From NCBI RefSeq assembly GCF_037176765.1, contig NC_090025.1, positions 14,685,545 through 14,749,544 on the forward strand: a DNA stretch of 64,000 nt, written 5' to 3'. This DNA comes from Anolis sagrei. Its lineage: Eukaryota > Chordata > Lepidosauria > Squamata > Anolidae. The notes beneath the pieces are model-generated. The model had not been told where the DNA came from. It did no database searches and worked only from the letters and a program-made list of their open reading frames with translations. Positions 51,896 through 62,680 of this stretch are shown here, piece by piece. The translations under genes and the position numbers were made by a program. The first letter of the stretch is position 1. Every line of letters begins with the position of its first letter.

Positions 51896-53004
51896 AGTCA
51901 ATGCTAGCCAGGTTTAACTTTGAACATTAAAGGAGATAGCCTAGGTTTTGGACTTAGTGAGGGAGAGGTTTCAACTTCATGGATAGCTCCTTTGAAGTTC
52001 AGATGAAAAACCAGAGCAGGTTCACCATCCCATGGAAGTTGACACTTGTCTCTATATACTACAGTTAAGACCTCATTTGGCTAAAAGGAGGAATGAGAAG
52101 AGTGAGAGGAGGAGTTGTAATTTTTTGAAAGATACTCTTGTTCCTTCCATAACACTGGCCAACACACAATTTGGTGCCTCAGATGTTAATCCTTGTTGCT
52201 CTCTCTCCTGGATTCACCTTTGCACCTCACAATTTTCCTGTATTACTAACTTAATAGTTTATTGAAGAAAACAAATATTAAAAGGCGAAAAGTAATACAG
52301 AAAGAAATATCCCAAAAAGCAATAGGAAAAAAGGCCAATAAAAGGCAATAGTTTGCACAGCAGATATCTGGAAAATCAGGAATTGAAACATGAGCACCAA
52401 TCCGTAACTTCTTTCAAAACATGAATCCATGAACATGAGTACAAAACCTTCCCAAGGAGCTTAAACATAGACTTGAACATGGAACAAGACCAAGGTGTAA
52501 ACGGCAACACATCCTGTTCTAACTCTTTTAATAAACAACACTTTAATTTAAGGACCACAAAGCCATGAGGTCATGTCTTCGACATCTGCTCTGTTGTTTC
52601 AAAGATTTCTCACGAAGTCTCTGTGACTTCCGTAATCTGGCTCCCTCCTCCTAGAGACTGAGCCTCCAATTCCTACTGACCTCAGGTGTTTTCCCAGGGG
52701 AAAGATCTCTCCCTTCTAGCTCCTTATCTTCTGTTGCCAAGGAATGCCTAGGGAAAAGGTTCTCCCTATTTTCTGATGCCACAGCACTTCCATCTCCACT
52801 TTGCTCTGAAGCCGTTTCTCTCTCCAGCCACAAACCTATTCTCCCAGACAGAATCGTGATCTAAAATCCCCTCATTTTCCACATTGGAAAGCCCATCAGT
52901 CATCACAACCTCTGACTGAACAATCCCCTCATCTTCAGCCTCTGACAGAACCACAACAGTCCTGTTTCTGGGTTTATTTGACCTGCTGATTCCAAAAATG
53001 GCAC
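51896..53004 (-). other. Possible LTR-element relic (about 52239-52958) in otherwise unassigned DNA
   Basis: Seen from the minus strand, TGTTGTGGTTC.. starts at 52958 and an AATAAA lies near the far end before ..AATACA at 52239. No clear target duplication. The minus strand near 52860-52985 encodes an acidic stretch (VVVLSEAEDEGIVQSE). Weak evidence; could be unrelated. Confidence 0.25.
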
Positions 53005-53200
53005 CAATTCTTTCCTTATCAGCCCTAGTTTTTGAGATATAGAACATACATCTACCAGTCTCCATCTGCTCATTCATAGAAAACCATGATAAACATATCT
53101 AAGAAACTAGAGCTGGGGTCATCTGTCCAATGGAATTTTCTGAATTAGTGCCCCAAGTAACCTTAGAAACAAACCTAAAACTCAATACACCAAGAGAAAA
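53005..53200 (+). mobile_element. hAT (GACCAGGGACCAC family) fragment
   Basis: TTTTTGAGATATAGAACATAC .. CCAATGGAATTTTCTGAATTAG matches the interior of 19466; both ends are missing. Confidence 0.7.
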
Positions 53201-53254
53201 CATTTTTTGGTTTCACTGTGGTTTTAGCACCATGAGAGTATTAGCTGTATAGAT

Positions 53255-53670
53255 GTCATTCATTTGGAGGTAAATTCCCATCTTCTTTTTCCAATAGTTT
53301 TTCTAGAAATTTTCTCCAGATACTTTCAAAGTCTTTTTTTTTTTACATAATCCCTTCTTTACTTTTAAGTTTGATATTAGCTTATCGTTCAGTGCCTTTT
53401 CCCAGATTTCTTTATACCATTCATTAATCTGTATTTTCATTGCCCCTTTCCAATATTTTGTAATTAATAGTCTAGCTGCTGTTAATAGCATGTCTATTAA
53501 TTTTCCCCCTCTTATCTTTCCCATCCCCCTTTTTAATTAAAAGTAATATTTCTACTGGATTCCTCCTAATTTTTCTATCCATTATATTTTCTATTTCTGT
53601 TATAACCAATTCCCAAAAATCTTTTACGTATTTGCAGTCCCACCACATATGCACGTAGGTTCCAATTTCT
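53255..53670 (-). mobile_element. L1 LINE ORF2 C-terminus
   Basis: Two minus-strand frames read HMWWDCKYVKDFWELVITEIENIM and GKLIDMLLTAARLLITKYWKGAMKIQINEWYKEIWEKALNDKLI. These are the L1 ORF2 C-terminal cysteine-region HxWW and AAR..IAKYWK..W motifs. 5'-truncated, with at least one frame break. It is the only L1 seen. Confidence 0.85.
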
Positions 53671-54721
53671 CGCTAACATTTTTAATTAGTGATCTTATTT
53701 ATCATGTCAAACATGTCAATTAGAATAAAAGAAAATTATTACAAAGTAATTTGGAAATGGTATTTAACACTGAGAAGGTTAAACGTCATCATCATCATCA
53801 TCATCATCATTGTTATTGTTACTGTTACTGTGATTGTTATTGTTATTATTATCTGTTCCAGTTGGTCAAAATGTCTCATGATGTATCCAAAGTATGATAG
53901 CTTCAGTAGCAAGTACATCAATGGATGTACGTATACATTAGTCAGTGCAATTGGGTAAACACTGATAGGTTACTAATTTTAATTAATTTGAAAGACAACC
54001 AGAAAATTGTCTATGGTATTTCCATATATCTTCCTTCAGCATTATAAATATCATTTTAAGCAGATGTGACTTGTTCTAAAATGTCAAAAAAACCTGCTAT
54101 TAAGAGTTATGTTATTTCAATGTACACACAGACTAGTTTATGTATAATTTATATCAAGTCATGTACAGGATACGTCTTAAGATTTGAGAAATGTTATTAA
54201 AGTTTCATTTTTCATTCAGACATATTTTTATGCTTGGTTGGAGAAGAAAGTGCAAGAAAATGTCTTCTGGTGAGACTGCCAGAATCAGTTAATATTGCTA
54301 AAGCTCTAATTTTGTGATAGAAATGGTTGCTTGAGCGCTTTTTGGATGCTTGAGTGACTATTTTTTTGTCTCTTTCTCCATACGGGTAAAAGAAGCATTA
54401 GCTGTGTTGGAAAATGTGTTTAAACTCTTGCCCTTTGAAATTGTTATGGTGGGAGAAGTTGTGCTTTAGGTGTTTGAAGACTGGGGAAAGTGTTCTTTTA
54501 ATGCTTCTACTATAGAAGAGTGACAGCAAAGAGACAGAAGAAAGAGTAAATATCAGATGGCATCACAGACCTTATTAGTAGGGATGCTGAGCCAAAGCTT
54601 TCTTTTTTTTTCAAATTTTCATTGAAGTAGGCTGGAAAAATATCTCGGAAGATTTAACTTTTCTTTGATGATAGCAGAATGAAATGATTTTTCTCTGTGT
54701 ATGTTTTGTGATAGATCTTAG
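53671..54721. other. No gene; (TCA)n at 53788-53812
   Basis: AT-rich DNA. The (CATCAT)n run passes into TGTTAC/TTATTG repeats to 53850. Confidence 0.55.
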
Positions 54722-55170
54722 GTATTTTGGTCAGACCGCATGCGGAAGATTACATCTAGTTCTTGGTACCGGAGTTCAAAAGGGAAATCGACAAACTGGA
54801 AAGTGGCAGAAGAAAGCAAGCATGATGTGAAAGGTCTAGAAACCAAACACCACGGAGAACAGTTTAGAGAGCTGAATATCCTTACCTTAGAAAAGATTGA
54901 GAAGTGACATGACAGCCATGTTTAAATATGGAAGGAAATATCTTGTAGGAGACGGAGCAAGCTTGTTTTCTGCTTCTCTAGAGACAAAAACATGAACCAG
55001 TGGATTCAGGTTACAGTAATAGAAACCTGTAGGAAGAACTTCCTGATGGTGGATATTGTTTGATGATGGATGGAATGGATCTGCCCTAGGAGATGGTGGA
55101 TTCTCCTTCATTGAAAAGTCTTCAGATGGTGTTTAGATGGCCATCTCTGAGGCATTCTTTAGTTGGATGT
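54722..55170 (+). mobile_element. Old CR1 LINE 3' end
   Basis: AGACCGCATGCGGAAGATTAC, GAGCTGAATATCCTTACC and GAGCAAGCTTGTTTTCTGC are the diverged sense copies of the CR1 tail; frame largely lost. (TC)n follows at 55172-55192. Confidence 0.8.
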
Positions 55171-55192
55171 TCCTCTCTCTCTCTCTCTCTCT

Positions 55193-55943
55193 CCAGCTGG
55201 AGAATCTACAAAGCCTTGGCAGGTAGGTCTACTCGGGACCCAAGAAGCAGTTTGGAGCTGGGAGTAAGGCCCACACCAGCAAAGTTTAGAAAGTAGATTG
55301 CCCAAGGAGGGGTTCAAAAGGGTTTTCCTCTTAACGAAAAGAAACAGTTCACTAAGCCAGTTGCCTGTCCCTTGTGGACAAGATTAAGAAAGCCACCAGT
55401 TGATTCAAAGCCTTGAAGCATTGGTTTGATTTGTTAAAGATCTGAGAAGTATTTGATTGTTTTGTTGAAGACCTAAGCAATAATAAAGGACCTTGTTAAA
55501 CTTTTCAAGGTTCTAAAGACTTTGTATAGGAAAATCCTTAGGGCCTCGCAGCTGAGGCACCCCGGCTTCCCGCTGGGCACAAAGAGCACGTCCTGTTCAA
55601 AAGCCAATTGCTATAGTCCCAGCACGTGACAGCACAGTGATAGACAGTGCTGGCGTTGAATTGAAAGCTGCCCAGATACCTCTTGCATTGTTTCAGAGAT
55701 GTGAAAAAATGGTCCAGAAGCTTGGTTGGAATCATGAAATATAATTTCCATCTGGTCTTAGCATCCATGAGTCTGACCATGAACTTGTTTTCTTCCAATC
55801 TCATATGAAATAAGAACTTGAATCAAATTGTGGCCATGACCTCTAGTGAGGTGTAGAACTCTAGTTTAGTTTCCTTGTACTTTGGGGTTGTACTTTCTGC
55901 CTCTGTGACTTGCTTATTGTTCTCTTTTTTGGAAAGTCTGGAT
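55193..55943. other. No gene recognised
   Basis: No repeat family or splice-flanked exon recognised. Confidence 0.4.
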
Positions 55944-56115
55944 TGGTATTGTGGTATGATCATTGAACTGTGACTCTGGAAACCAGAGTTAAATTCCCCA
56001 CAAAGCCATGGAAACCCACAGGTGACCTTGGGTGACACTCAGCCCTAGAAAACCCCAGAACCGGTTGTCCTGAGTATCGCCTTAAGTTGGAAATGACTTG
56101 GAGACGCACAACAAC
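55944..56115 (+). mobile_element. tRNA-SINE (GAGAGCCA..GTGTAGTG type), sense
   Basis: GGTATGATCATTGAACTGTG, CTCTGGAAACCAGAGTTAAAT and GTTGGAAATGACTTGGAGAC, ending ACGCACAACAACAG. Confidence 0.78.
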
Positions 56116-56779
56116 AGCCTGATTAAATCCCTCTAGGAGCTTGAAATGTCTTTTGCCTCCCAATGTTGACATTGTCCCTTTAAAGCTGTCCTGGGCAGAG
56201 AGAGAGGCGGGAGATGAAATTGATTAACAGCGAGTTGTCTTTGGCGGGTGGCTTGGCGAAAAGCCGGAGCAGATTGCATGCATTTGTTTCCATTAAAAAT
56301 ATACTGTGGAGCATCACGATGTTTTAAAGGCTATTGAGAAATCTGCTTACACTCCATCAACTCTAATAAATCCTGCGGCAGATAATTCTCCCCTCCGCAT
56401 TTTGGCTCAATAAGTGCTCTAATATACTGGTGGCAAGAATGTGAGGAAATGAGACATCAGAATGTCACCATTCTCTGTTGACACGCGGGGTGATGTTTGC
56501 AGGTCTTTCCCTCCCTCTGTCCCAGTCTTTCCATGGAGCCAAGACAATGTGGATGCCAGGCACGTACAAGCATCTCGCCTTCATGTTGCACAGCTGAAGT
56601 GACTGATGTTCACCCTCCGCTTATGATGGAGTGCAAGTTACCCTCTGTGTAGCTGTACAGATGTTGTTGGTTGGTCAGGAGGGAAAGAACTCATCAGAAT
56701 GGCTGGGAGGACATGTTTGTTATATCAGATCAGTGCATTAGTCCATGTAGCCCTGTATTATCTTCTTCATACTTTAACA
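56116..56779. other. Candidate conserved non-coding element 56165-56480
   Basis: The block around 56220-56470 (AACAGCGAGTTGTCTTTGG, CATTAAAAATATACTGTGG, CCTGCGGCAGATAATTCTCC) is AT-rich, non-coding, free of repeats and looks undecayed. Such blocks in large introns of developmental genes are often enhancers; not shown here. Confidence 0.4.
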
Positions 56780-56791
56780 GAGGGTTATATA

Positions 56792-56915
56792 GTGTCGAAG
56801 GCTTTCATGGCTGGAATCACTCAGTTCTTGTGGGTTTTTTCAGGCTATATGGCCATGTTCTAGAGGCATTTCTCCTGACGTTTCACCTGCATCTATGGCA
56901 AGCATCCTCAGAGGT
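56792..56915. mobile_element. Penelope-like element copy J, one arm, TSD
   Basis: A perfect 12-bp TSD GAGGGTTATATA (56780-56791, 56916-56927). It has extension plus one arm and stops exactly at the CCTCAGAGG edge of the hammerhead-like core (minus strand, 56873-56914). Confidence 0.92.
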
Positions 56916-57064
56916 GAGGGTTATATACTTTGAATGTTGTAGTCTCATGCTTCTGTCTATAAGGAATGTGTATTGCAGAGCCCAGAACTTTCCTTTTACA
57001 AAAGTAAACCTCAAACTAGCAATTGATGATCACTTATATTACTCCTAATAAATGTCAACAAGTC

Positions 57065-57280
57065 CTCATTGTTGTGAGTCAATATATATCTGACTTAATG
57101 GGGATCCTAATGTGACTTCATGTCTTTTCTTGGCAAGATTTGTTCACGGGGAGCTTGACATTGCCTTCCTCTGAGGCTGAGAGACAGTGGCTTGCCCAAG
57201 TGAATATCGTGGATTTCCAAGGCTAAGTGGGAATTTGAACCCTGGTCTCCAAAGCTATTGTCCAACCATTCAGTTCCTTT
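57065..57280 (-). mobile_element. tRNA-SINE (GAGAGCCA..GTGTAGTG type), antisense
   Basis: TTGTTGTGAGTC, TTGCCTTCCTCTGAGGCTGA and GAATTTGAACCCTGGTCTCC. Confidence 0.78.
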
Positions 57281-57344
57281 TACCAAATGATAGTTTGAAG
57301 CAAATAGACAGTCCTCCACATGATCCAGTCCAATGCGTCCAACT

Positions 57345-57484
57345 CAGACCTGGGCAAATGTCGGCCATCCAGATGTTTTGGACATCAGCTTCCAAAATTC
57401 CTAACAGCCTACCAGCTGTTGGGAATTAGGAATTATGTGAGTTGAAGTCCGAAACACTTGGAGGGTTAAAGTTTGCCCAGGCCT
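57345..57484. mobile_element. Palindromic MITE (CAGGCATGGGCAAACTT family)
   Basis: CAGACCTGGGCAAATGTCGG and AGTTTGCCCAGGCCTG ends; arms diverged. Confidence 0.75.
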
Positions 57485-57762
57485 GTTCCAACCCGAACTT
57501 GCAGTTGCTGATGAGGTTTCTCATAGGAAGCCAGAGGTCTTTTGCAGATTTCTACCTAAGATGTGCTGACCTTGAGGTGTAACCTGTGACTACTTGCATG
57601 CAGAATGCATGTTCTACCACTGGTTTAGTTCAGCTATTGTTCTTCAATGAGTGGAACTCAAAGGCATGCTGCCCGAGTCTGGCAGTGGTATATGGCCATC
57701 GTGGTCAGTATCCTTTAATAATACTTTGACCTTACATATGTCTGCCTCATCAGCTTGTAGAG

Positions 57763-57897
57763 CAGTGGTTCTCAACCTGGGGTCCCCAGATGTTTTTGGC
57801 CTACAACTCCCAGAAATCCCAGCCAGTTTACCAGCTGTTAGGATTTCTGGGAGTTGAAGGCTAAAAACATCTGGGGACCCCAGGTTGAGAACCACTG
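57763..57897. mobile_element. Palindromic hAT MITE (CAGTGGTTCTCAACCTG) with perfect TSD
   Basis: CAGTGGTTCTCAACCTGGGG and CCCCAGGTTGAGAACCACTG are exact inverse ends. The 8-bp TSD TTGTAGAG is perfect (57755-57762, 57898-57905). The 135-bp element is a nearly complete foldback. A half copy lies at 60291-60365. Confidence 0.95.
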
Positions 57898-58002
57898 TTG
57901 TAGAGCTATCTAAATGGAAGTTCTCTCACTACAGCTTGTGGCAGTGAGTTGCACAGTTTTAGCTATGCTCTCTGAAGAACAGTATAGGTGTAGCTCACTT
58001 TA

Positions 58003-58437
58003 AAATGATCGAGGATCTGGAGAACAAGCCCTATGAGGAGTGGCTTAACGAACTTGGCATGTTTAGCCTGCAGAAGAGAAGGCTGAGAGGAGACATGATG
58101 AGGGCCATGTATAAATATGTGAGGGGAAGTCATAGGGAGGAGGGAATAAGCTTGTTTTCTGCTGCCCTGGAGACTAGGATGCAGAACAATGGCTTCAAAC
58201 TACAGGAAGGAAGATTCCACCTGAACATTAGGAAGAACTTCTTAACTGTGAGAGCTGTTCAGCAGTGGAATTCTCTGCCCCAGACTGTGGTAGAGGCTCC
58301 TTTTTTGGAGGCTTTTAAGCAGAGGCTGGATGGCTATCTGTCGGTGGTGCTTTGAATGTGATTTTCCTGCTTCTTGGCAGAATGGGATTGGACTGGATGG
58401 GTCACAAGGTCTCTTCCAACCCTATGATTCTATGATT
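58003..58437 (+). mobile_element. CR1 LINE C-terminus, open 116-aa frame
   Basis: Frame 58005-58355: [99 protein letters not shown]. The 3' end has the CR1 octamer-like repeat ATTCTATGATTCT at 58426-58438. Only the last part of the RT ORF is present. Confidence 0.95.
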
Positions 58438-58438
58438 C

Positions 58439-59228
58439 TCTGAAAAAGTAGATGTGCCATTTGGAGTCTCCTTGAGAGAGAGAAATCGAGATACAAATAC
58501 TATAAATAAATATGTTCTTGGGCATTTCTTTTTGACATAAAATTTAGTACCAATGGCAGAAATAACATGGAAAAAAGAAAGAAAAAGATTTCTGTTCCAT
58601 TGAGAGAAGGTTTCAGCAAACACTTTATATAGGACTGAACAATATGCACATTTGAAATTTTTCAAAACACTGTAAAACGTCCACTACATTGTGTAAGATT
58701 TCTTCCATAATACACTCAGGAATGACTTTTTCTTTCACCAGGCTCTACTTTATTCTTATTCTGATTTCGAGGCCAAAAGTTTTAGATTTAGATTTTCTTT
58801 ACATGCTGGTTGAAACTGCTGAAGTTAGCTTATCTGCCTGATGTTTCTCCACCATTCCTTATCCATTTTCCCATTGCAGATGCTACTAGAAATTTATAAC
58901 TAGATCAGGGATGAAAAGAAAATGGATGCTGGGATGATGTAAAAAGATTTAGTGAAAATGAGCTTTTTTGTCAGAGGTTTTGTTCAGTGGGCCTTTGGTA
59001 TCCCTAGGCATCCCCCTCCTGCCCTTGAATGCTTTTCCCATTATTTACAATGGTGTAATAAAATTGTGTCCCTTATGTATAATGGAAAAATCAAACAGTG
59101 AATGGTAGAATCCGTGGATGCAGAATCTGTGGATAGAGTGGGCTGACTGTACTTGGAAGTTTGCAAGCTGGAGAATTCTGGGAGTTGTAGCTCCCAAAAT
59201 AAATAAAAAAATCAAAATTCTGGTATTA
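58439..59228. other. No gene; L2-like tail scrap at 58465-58510
   Basis: AAATCGAGATACAAATAC and AAATAAATATG resemble an L2 tail. The rest is unassigned. Confidence 0.4.
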
Positions 59229-60235
59229 TGAGGGTTGAATGAAAAGTAATGCCTTCACCTTCATAACTCCTCAACAGATGGCAGTACTGGTATGTGGCAG
59301 GTACTGGCGTGTTCAGTAGAGACTCCTCTACAGTTCAATTTTGGCAGGAAGCCTTAGCATTGAACAGTTGTGTTGTTAAAGTGTGAAGTATGGAACCCTG
59401 CACAGATGGTCGGTCAATGCGACTTAAACAACGTGCAGTCATTGAATTCTTGACAGCAGAAGGTGTCACCCCAAAGGAGATTCATCAGAGAATGCAAGCT
59501 GTTTATGGTGATTATGTTGATGTGAGTACTATGCATCATTGGGCTGTCACAGGACGTTTGTCATGCAAGTCAGATGTTCCCACTTCAACATCTTCAAACT
59601 TACTCACCCAATAATGCACAGTACTTTAAACTTACTCGCACTTTAACAACACAACTGTTCAACGCTAAAGCTTCCTGCCAAAATGGAACTGTAGAGGAGA
59701 GTCTACAGAACAAGCCAGTACCTGCCGCATACCAGTACTGCCAGTTTACGGTGATTGTGTTGATGTGAGTACTGTGTGTCATTGGGCAGGTAAGTTTAAA
59801 GATGTTGAGGTGGGAATATCTGAATTGCGTGACAAACAAAGAGTTGGATGTCCTGTGACAGCAACCACTGAGTTTCACAAGCAAAAGATTGACAGATTGA
59901 TTCAGAACGATCGTCGTATCACTCAGAGAGAAATTTCAAGTGTAATCAGCATTTCATAAGAACGTGTGGGTCACATTATTGCTTTGCTTGGCTATGAGAA
60001 GATCTGTGCACAACAGGTTGAGGAAACAGAGTGTCGATTTCTTCCATGACGGCTTCAGGAAACTTGTTCATCGTTGGCTGAAATATATCCAATTGTCTGT
60101 TGATTATGTGGAAAAAATGAATAGTGGTAGTTAAAGAGCACATTCTAAGGATTATTAATGCATTTGATTTATTTAAATATTCCCATCCAAACCCAAGTAA
60201 CAAAAATGGAGGCATTACTTTTCATTCAACACTTG
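59229..60235 (+). mobile_element. mariner transposon with internal inverted segment
   Basis: Ends TGAGGGTTGAATGAAAAGTA and TACTTTTCATTCAACACTTG, flanked by TA (59227-59228, 60236-60237). The frame at 59390 encodes the transposase N-terminal helix-turn-helix region (MRLKQRAVIEFLTAEGVTPKEIHQRMQAVYGDYVDVSTMHHWAV). 59765-59959 gives FKDVEVGISELRDKQRVGCPVTATTEFHKQKIDRLIQNDRRITQREISSVISIS, matching the second DNA-binding helix. The catalytic DDD region is deleted. 59577-59743 is an inverted copy of other parts of the element. Confidence 0.92.
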
Positions 60236-60290
60236 TATGTAAAGTAGTACTGTGACTCCCATTTTGGGAAGAAAGAAGGATGTACATCGG

Positions 60291-60365
60291 TGGTTCTCAG
60301 CCTGTGGATCCCCAGGTGTTTTGGCCTTTAGCTCCCAGAAATCCTAACAGCTGGTAAACTGGCTA
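60291..60365. mobile_element. Half of the CAGTGGTTCTCAACCTG hAT MITE
   Basis: GGTGGTTCTCAGCCTGTGG, CCAGGTGTTTTGGCC and CTAACAGCTGGTAAACTGGC; one arm only. Confidence 0.85.
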
Positions 60366-60942
60366 CTGATGTACATGAAACAAACAAGGGAATGAATATA
60401 TACTTCCTTTTGTATCTTCCACTATTAAGCATAACAACCTTGGGGTTTTGCATTTGGAAGGAGAGAGTGTTTCTCCCTATCCATCTCCTCTCCTTGCACA
60501 ATTTTATATATCTTGACTGTGTTTCCTCTTCCTGGCTGGTTTTCTCCCTTAAGCGAAAAAGCTGCCAGCGCTATTCCCTTTCCCAATGATAGAGAGAGGC
60601 CTCCAAATTAGAACGGATGGCCAGAAAACCCCCAAAGGAAAGAAAAAGTGACTTTGTGAGGGGAACAGCAGAAGCAGCAGCAACAACAAAAATTAGGTCT
60701 GTGTTTCATGTGGTGAAGAAACCTAGTTGCTGGATAAAGGAACTCTGATGGTAAAGTGCCACTTTAAATTGCCCAAAAGAGAGAGAGAACACTAGAGTTT
60801 TTGTATTAGTATTTTTTTCATATCCTGCTGGTTGATGTTGATAAATTAGATCAAGATGTGTATTTGACAAGAAAAACAATAAATGATTAATCTTTCAGAA
60901 TATCTAAAGCTCATAGGTCTGCCTGCAGCAAAAACACAATAA
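60366..60942. other. No gene recognised
   Basis: AT-rich, no recognised repeat. Confidence 0.4.
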
Positions 60943-61440
60943 ATGTTACCTTACTCTTCCCTTCCCCTCCCTCCCCTCCTTTCTTTTTCTTCGTCCTTCT
61001 CCCTCTCTCTCTTCTCCCTTCTTTTCTTTCCCATTCCCCTCATTCTTTCCTTTTCTTTCTCTTCCTCCCTTTCTTCCTCCTCCATTCTTTTCTTGCCATT
61101 TCCTTCCTTTTCTTTCTCTTCCTTCCTCTCTTCCGTCTCCCTTCTTTTCTTTCCCCTTTTCCACCTTCCTTTTTCTTTTCCTCCCCCTCTCCCTTCCCCC
61201 TTCCTTTCTTTCCCTTTTTCCTCCTTCCTCCCTTTTCTTTCTCCTAAGTCCTCTCTCCCTTCTCCCTTCCTTTCTTTCTCTTTTTCCTCCTTCCTCCCTT
61301 TTCTTTCTCCTATGTCCCCTATTCCATTTCCCTTCTTTTCTTTCCCTTTTTCATTCCTTCCTTTTCTTTCTCCTTCTCCCTCTCTTCTTTCTCCCTTCTT
61401 TTCTTTCCCTCCCTCCCTTACTTCTTTCTCCTAACACCTG
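60943..61440. repeat. Half-kilobase polypyrimidine tract
   Basis: Nearly every base from 60951 to 61430 is C or T, in CTTTCTTT, TCCCTCC and CCTTCC units with longer ~45-60-bp repeats (CCCTTTTTCCTCCTTCC). The 163-aa serine/phenylalanine/leucine/proline ORF over it is an artefact of composition. Confidence 0.97.
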
Positions 61441-61660
61441 CTAAGCTGCTTCACCCCCTTTCTTTCCCATTGATATCACAAAAGGCCACTTCACAGCCAA
61501 TCCTCTTTGTTCCTTTTCTTTCATTCTGGTCTGGGTCTGAAAGGGTTGATTCTTTTAGTTTAAATCACTCAATTATTTTAAATTGGATAATGGAGAGTCT
61601 GTGTGCCAAGGCTGATTCAGATCCATCAAGTCACATAGGAGTCATTGTCGTACAAATGGA
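61441..61660. other. No gene recognised
   Basis: Short single-copy interval before Penelope copy K. Confidence 0.4.
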
Positions 61661-61673
61661 CAAACCAACATAT

Positions 61674-61907
61674 TGTCGAAGGCGTTCATAGCTAGAATCA
61701 CTGGGTTGTTGTAGCTTTTTTGGGCTATATGGCCATGTTCTAGATGCATTCTCTTCTGACGTTTTGCCTGAATCTATGGTAGGCATTATCAGAGGTTGTG
61801 AGGTCACCTCATAACCTCTGAGGATGCCTGCAGTAGATGCAGGTGAAACGTCAGGAGAGAATGCTTCTAGAACATAGCCATATAGACCGAAAAAATCTAC
61901 AGCAATG
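61674..61907 (+). mobile_element. Penelope-like element copy K, two arms, TSD
   Basis: A perfect 13-bp TSD CAAACCAACATAT (61661-61673, 61908-61920). Extension at left, then both arms with almost no interior. The plus-strand hammerhead motif is well kept: CTGAGGA 61818-61824, stem II GCCTGC/GCAGGT, GAAAC 61845-61849, GTC, AGG 61853-61855. Confidence 0.93.
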
Positions 61908-61917
61908 CAAACCAACA

Positions 61918-62627
61918 TATGTGACGGCGCGAGTGGCACCACCTATATGTAGAACTGTAAGTTTCAGGATTTGAACTGTTGTATCATGCCCGATTTTGTC
62001 TTTTTACTCTGTAAATGTATAGTTGAATTTATTGGTTATTTATAGCTGTCATTAATGTTGTTTGCACCAGTTGAATTGCTCCTCCTGCTCAATTGTTTGA
62101 CCCCACCTCTTCCTAGAGAGCAGGACAGTGTTTCCTTTTCCAGTCCACCATCAAACTTTCTATCAGATGGACGTGAGAGACTTGGCTCTGAAGCCCTTAA
62201 TTAAGTTACCTCTCAGCACCAATTCTGAGGTTCTTAACCTTGAGACTTATGCTTCATGTTCAGATCAACCTGGACGACATTGAGAAGTCTCAAGCACCTT
62301 CAAACCAGTTCTTTGGCACCAGAGGAAGGCTTTGTGCTTTCAAAATATAGGCCATTGGAATTGGGGTTGTGATTATTCCGATATTCACAGCCATTGAGAA
62401 AGAGGGACCTGGAAAAGTTTCTCAGCTGCAAAACTCCTCGGACCCAAGACAACCAGAGACTGTAATGTATATTTTCCTTTACCCCCTTTGAAACTTCCAG
62501 CTTATTGCCTTAAAGGGATAACTCTTTGTGAACAATAAAAACCTATTTTGAGTTATCTACAGTGTTTTGGTCTTTGGGAGTTCCAGTTTTCCTAAAGGAG
62601 GGCAAGAAGCAATCCCCTGGGGGAAAG
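61918..62627 (+). mobile_element. Possible LTR of an endogenous retroelement
   Basis: It starts TGTGACGGCGCGAGTGG and has an AATAAA at about 62535 followed by ~90 nt. A CR1 scrap (62628-62680) interrupts the right side, and GTGACGGCGC recurs at 62722-62731. A terminal CA and target duplication could not be fixed. Treated as a fossil of uncertain family. Confidence 0.35.
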
Positions 62628-62680
62628 ATCATAGAATCATAGAATCAAAGAGTTGGAAGAGACCTCATGGGCCATCCATG
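62628..62680 (-). mobile_element. CR1 3' scrap
   Basis: ATCATAGAATCATAGAATC, AGAGTTGGAAGAGACCTC and GGGCCATCCA. Confidence 0.88.

Noticed and set aside
60943-61434. 163-aa ORF rich in Ser, Phe, Leu and Pro
   Set aside because: A pure by-product of the polypyrimidine tract.
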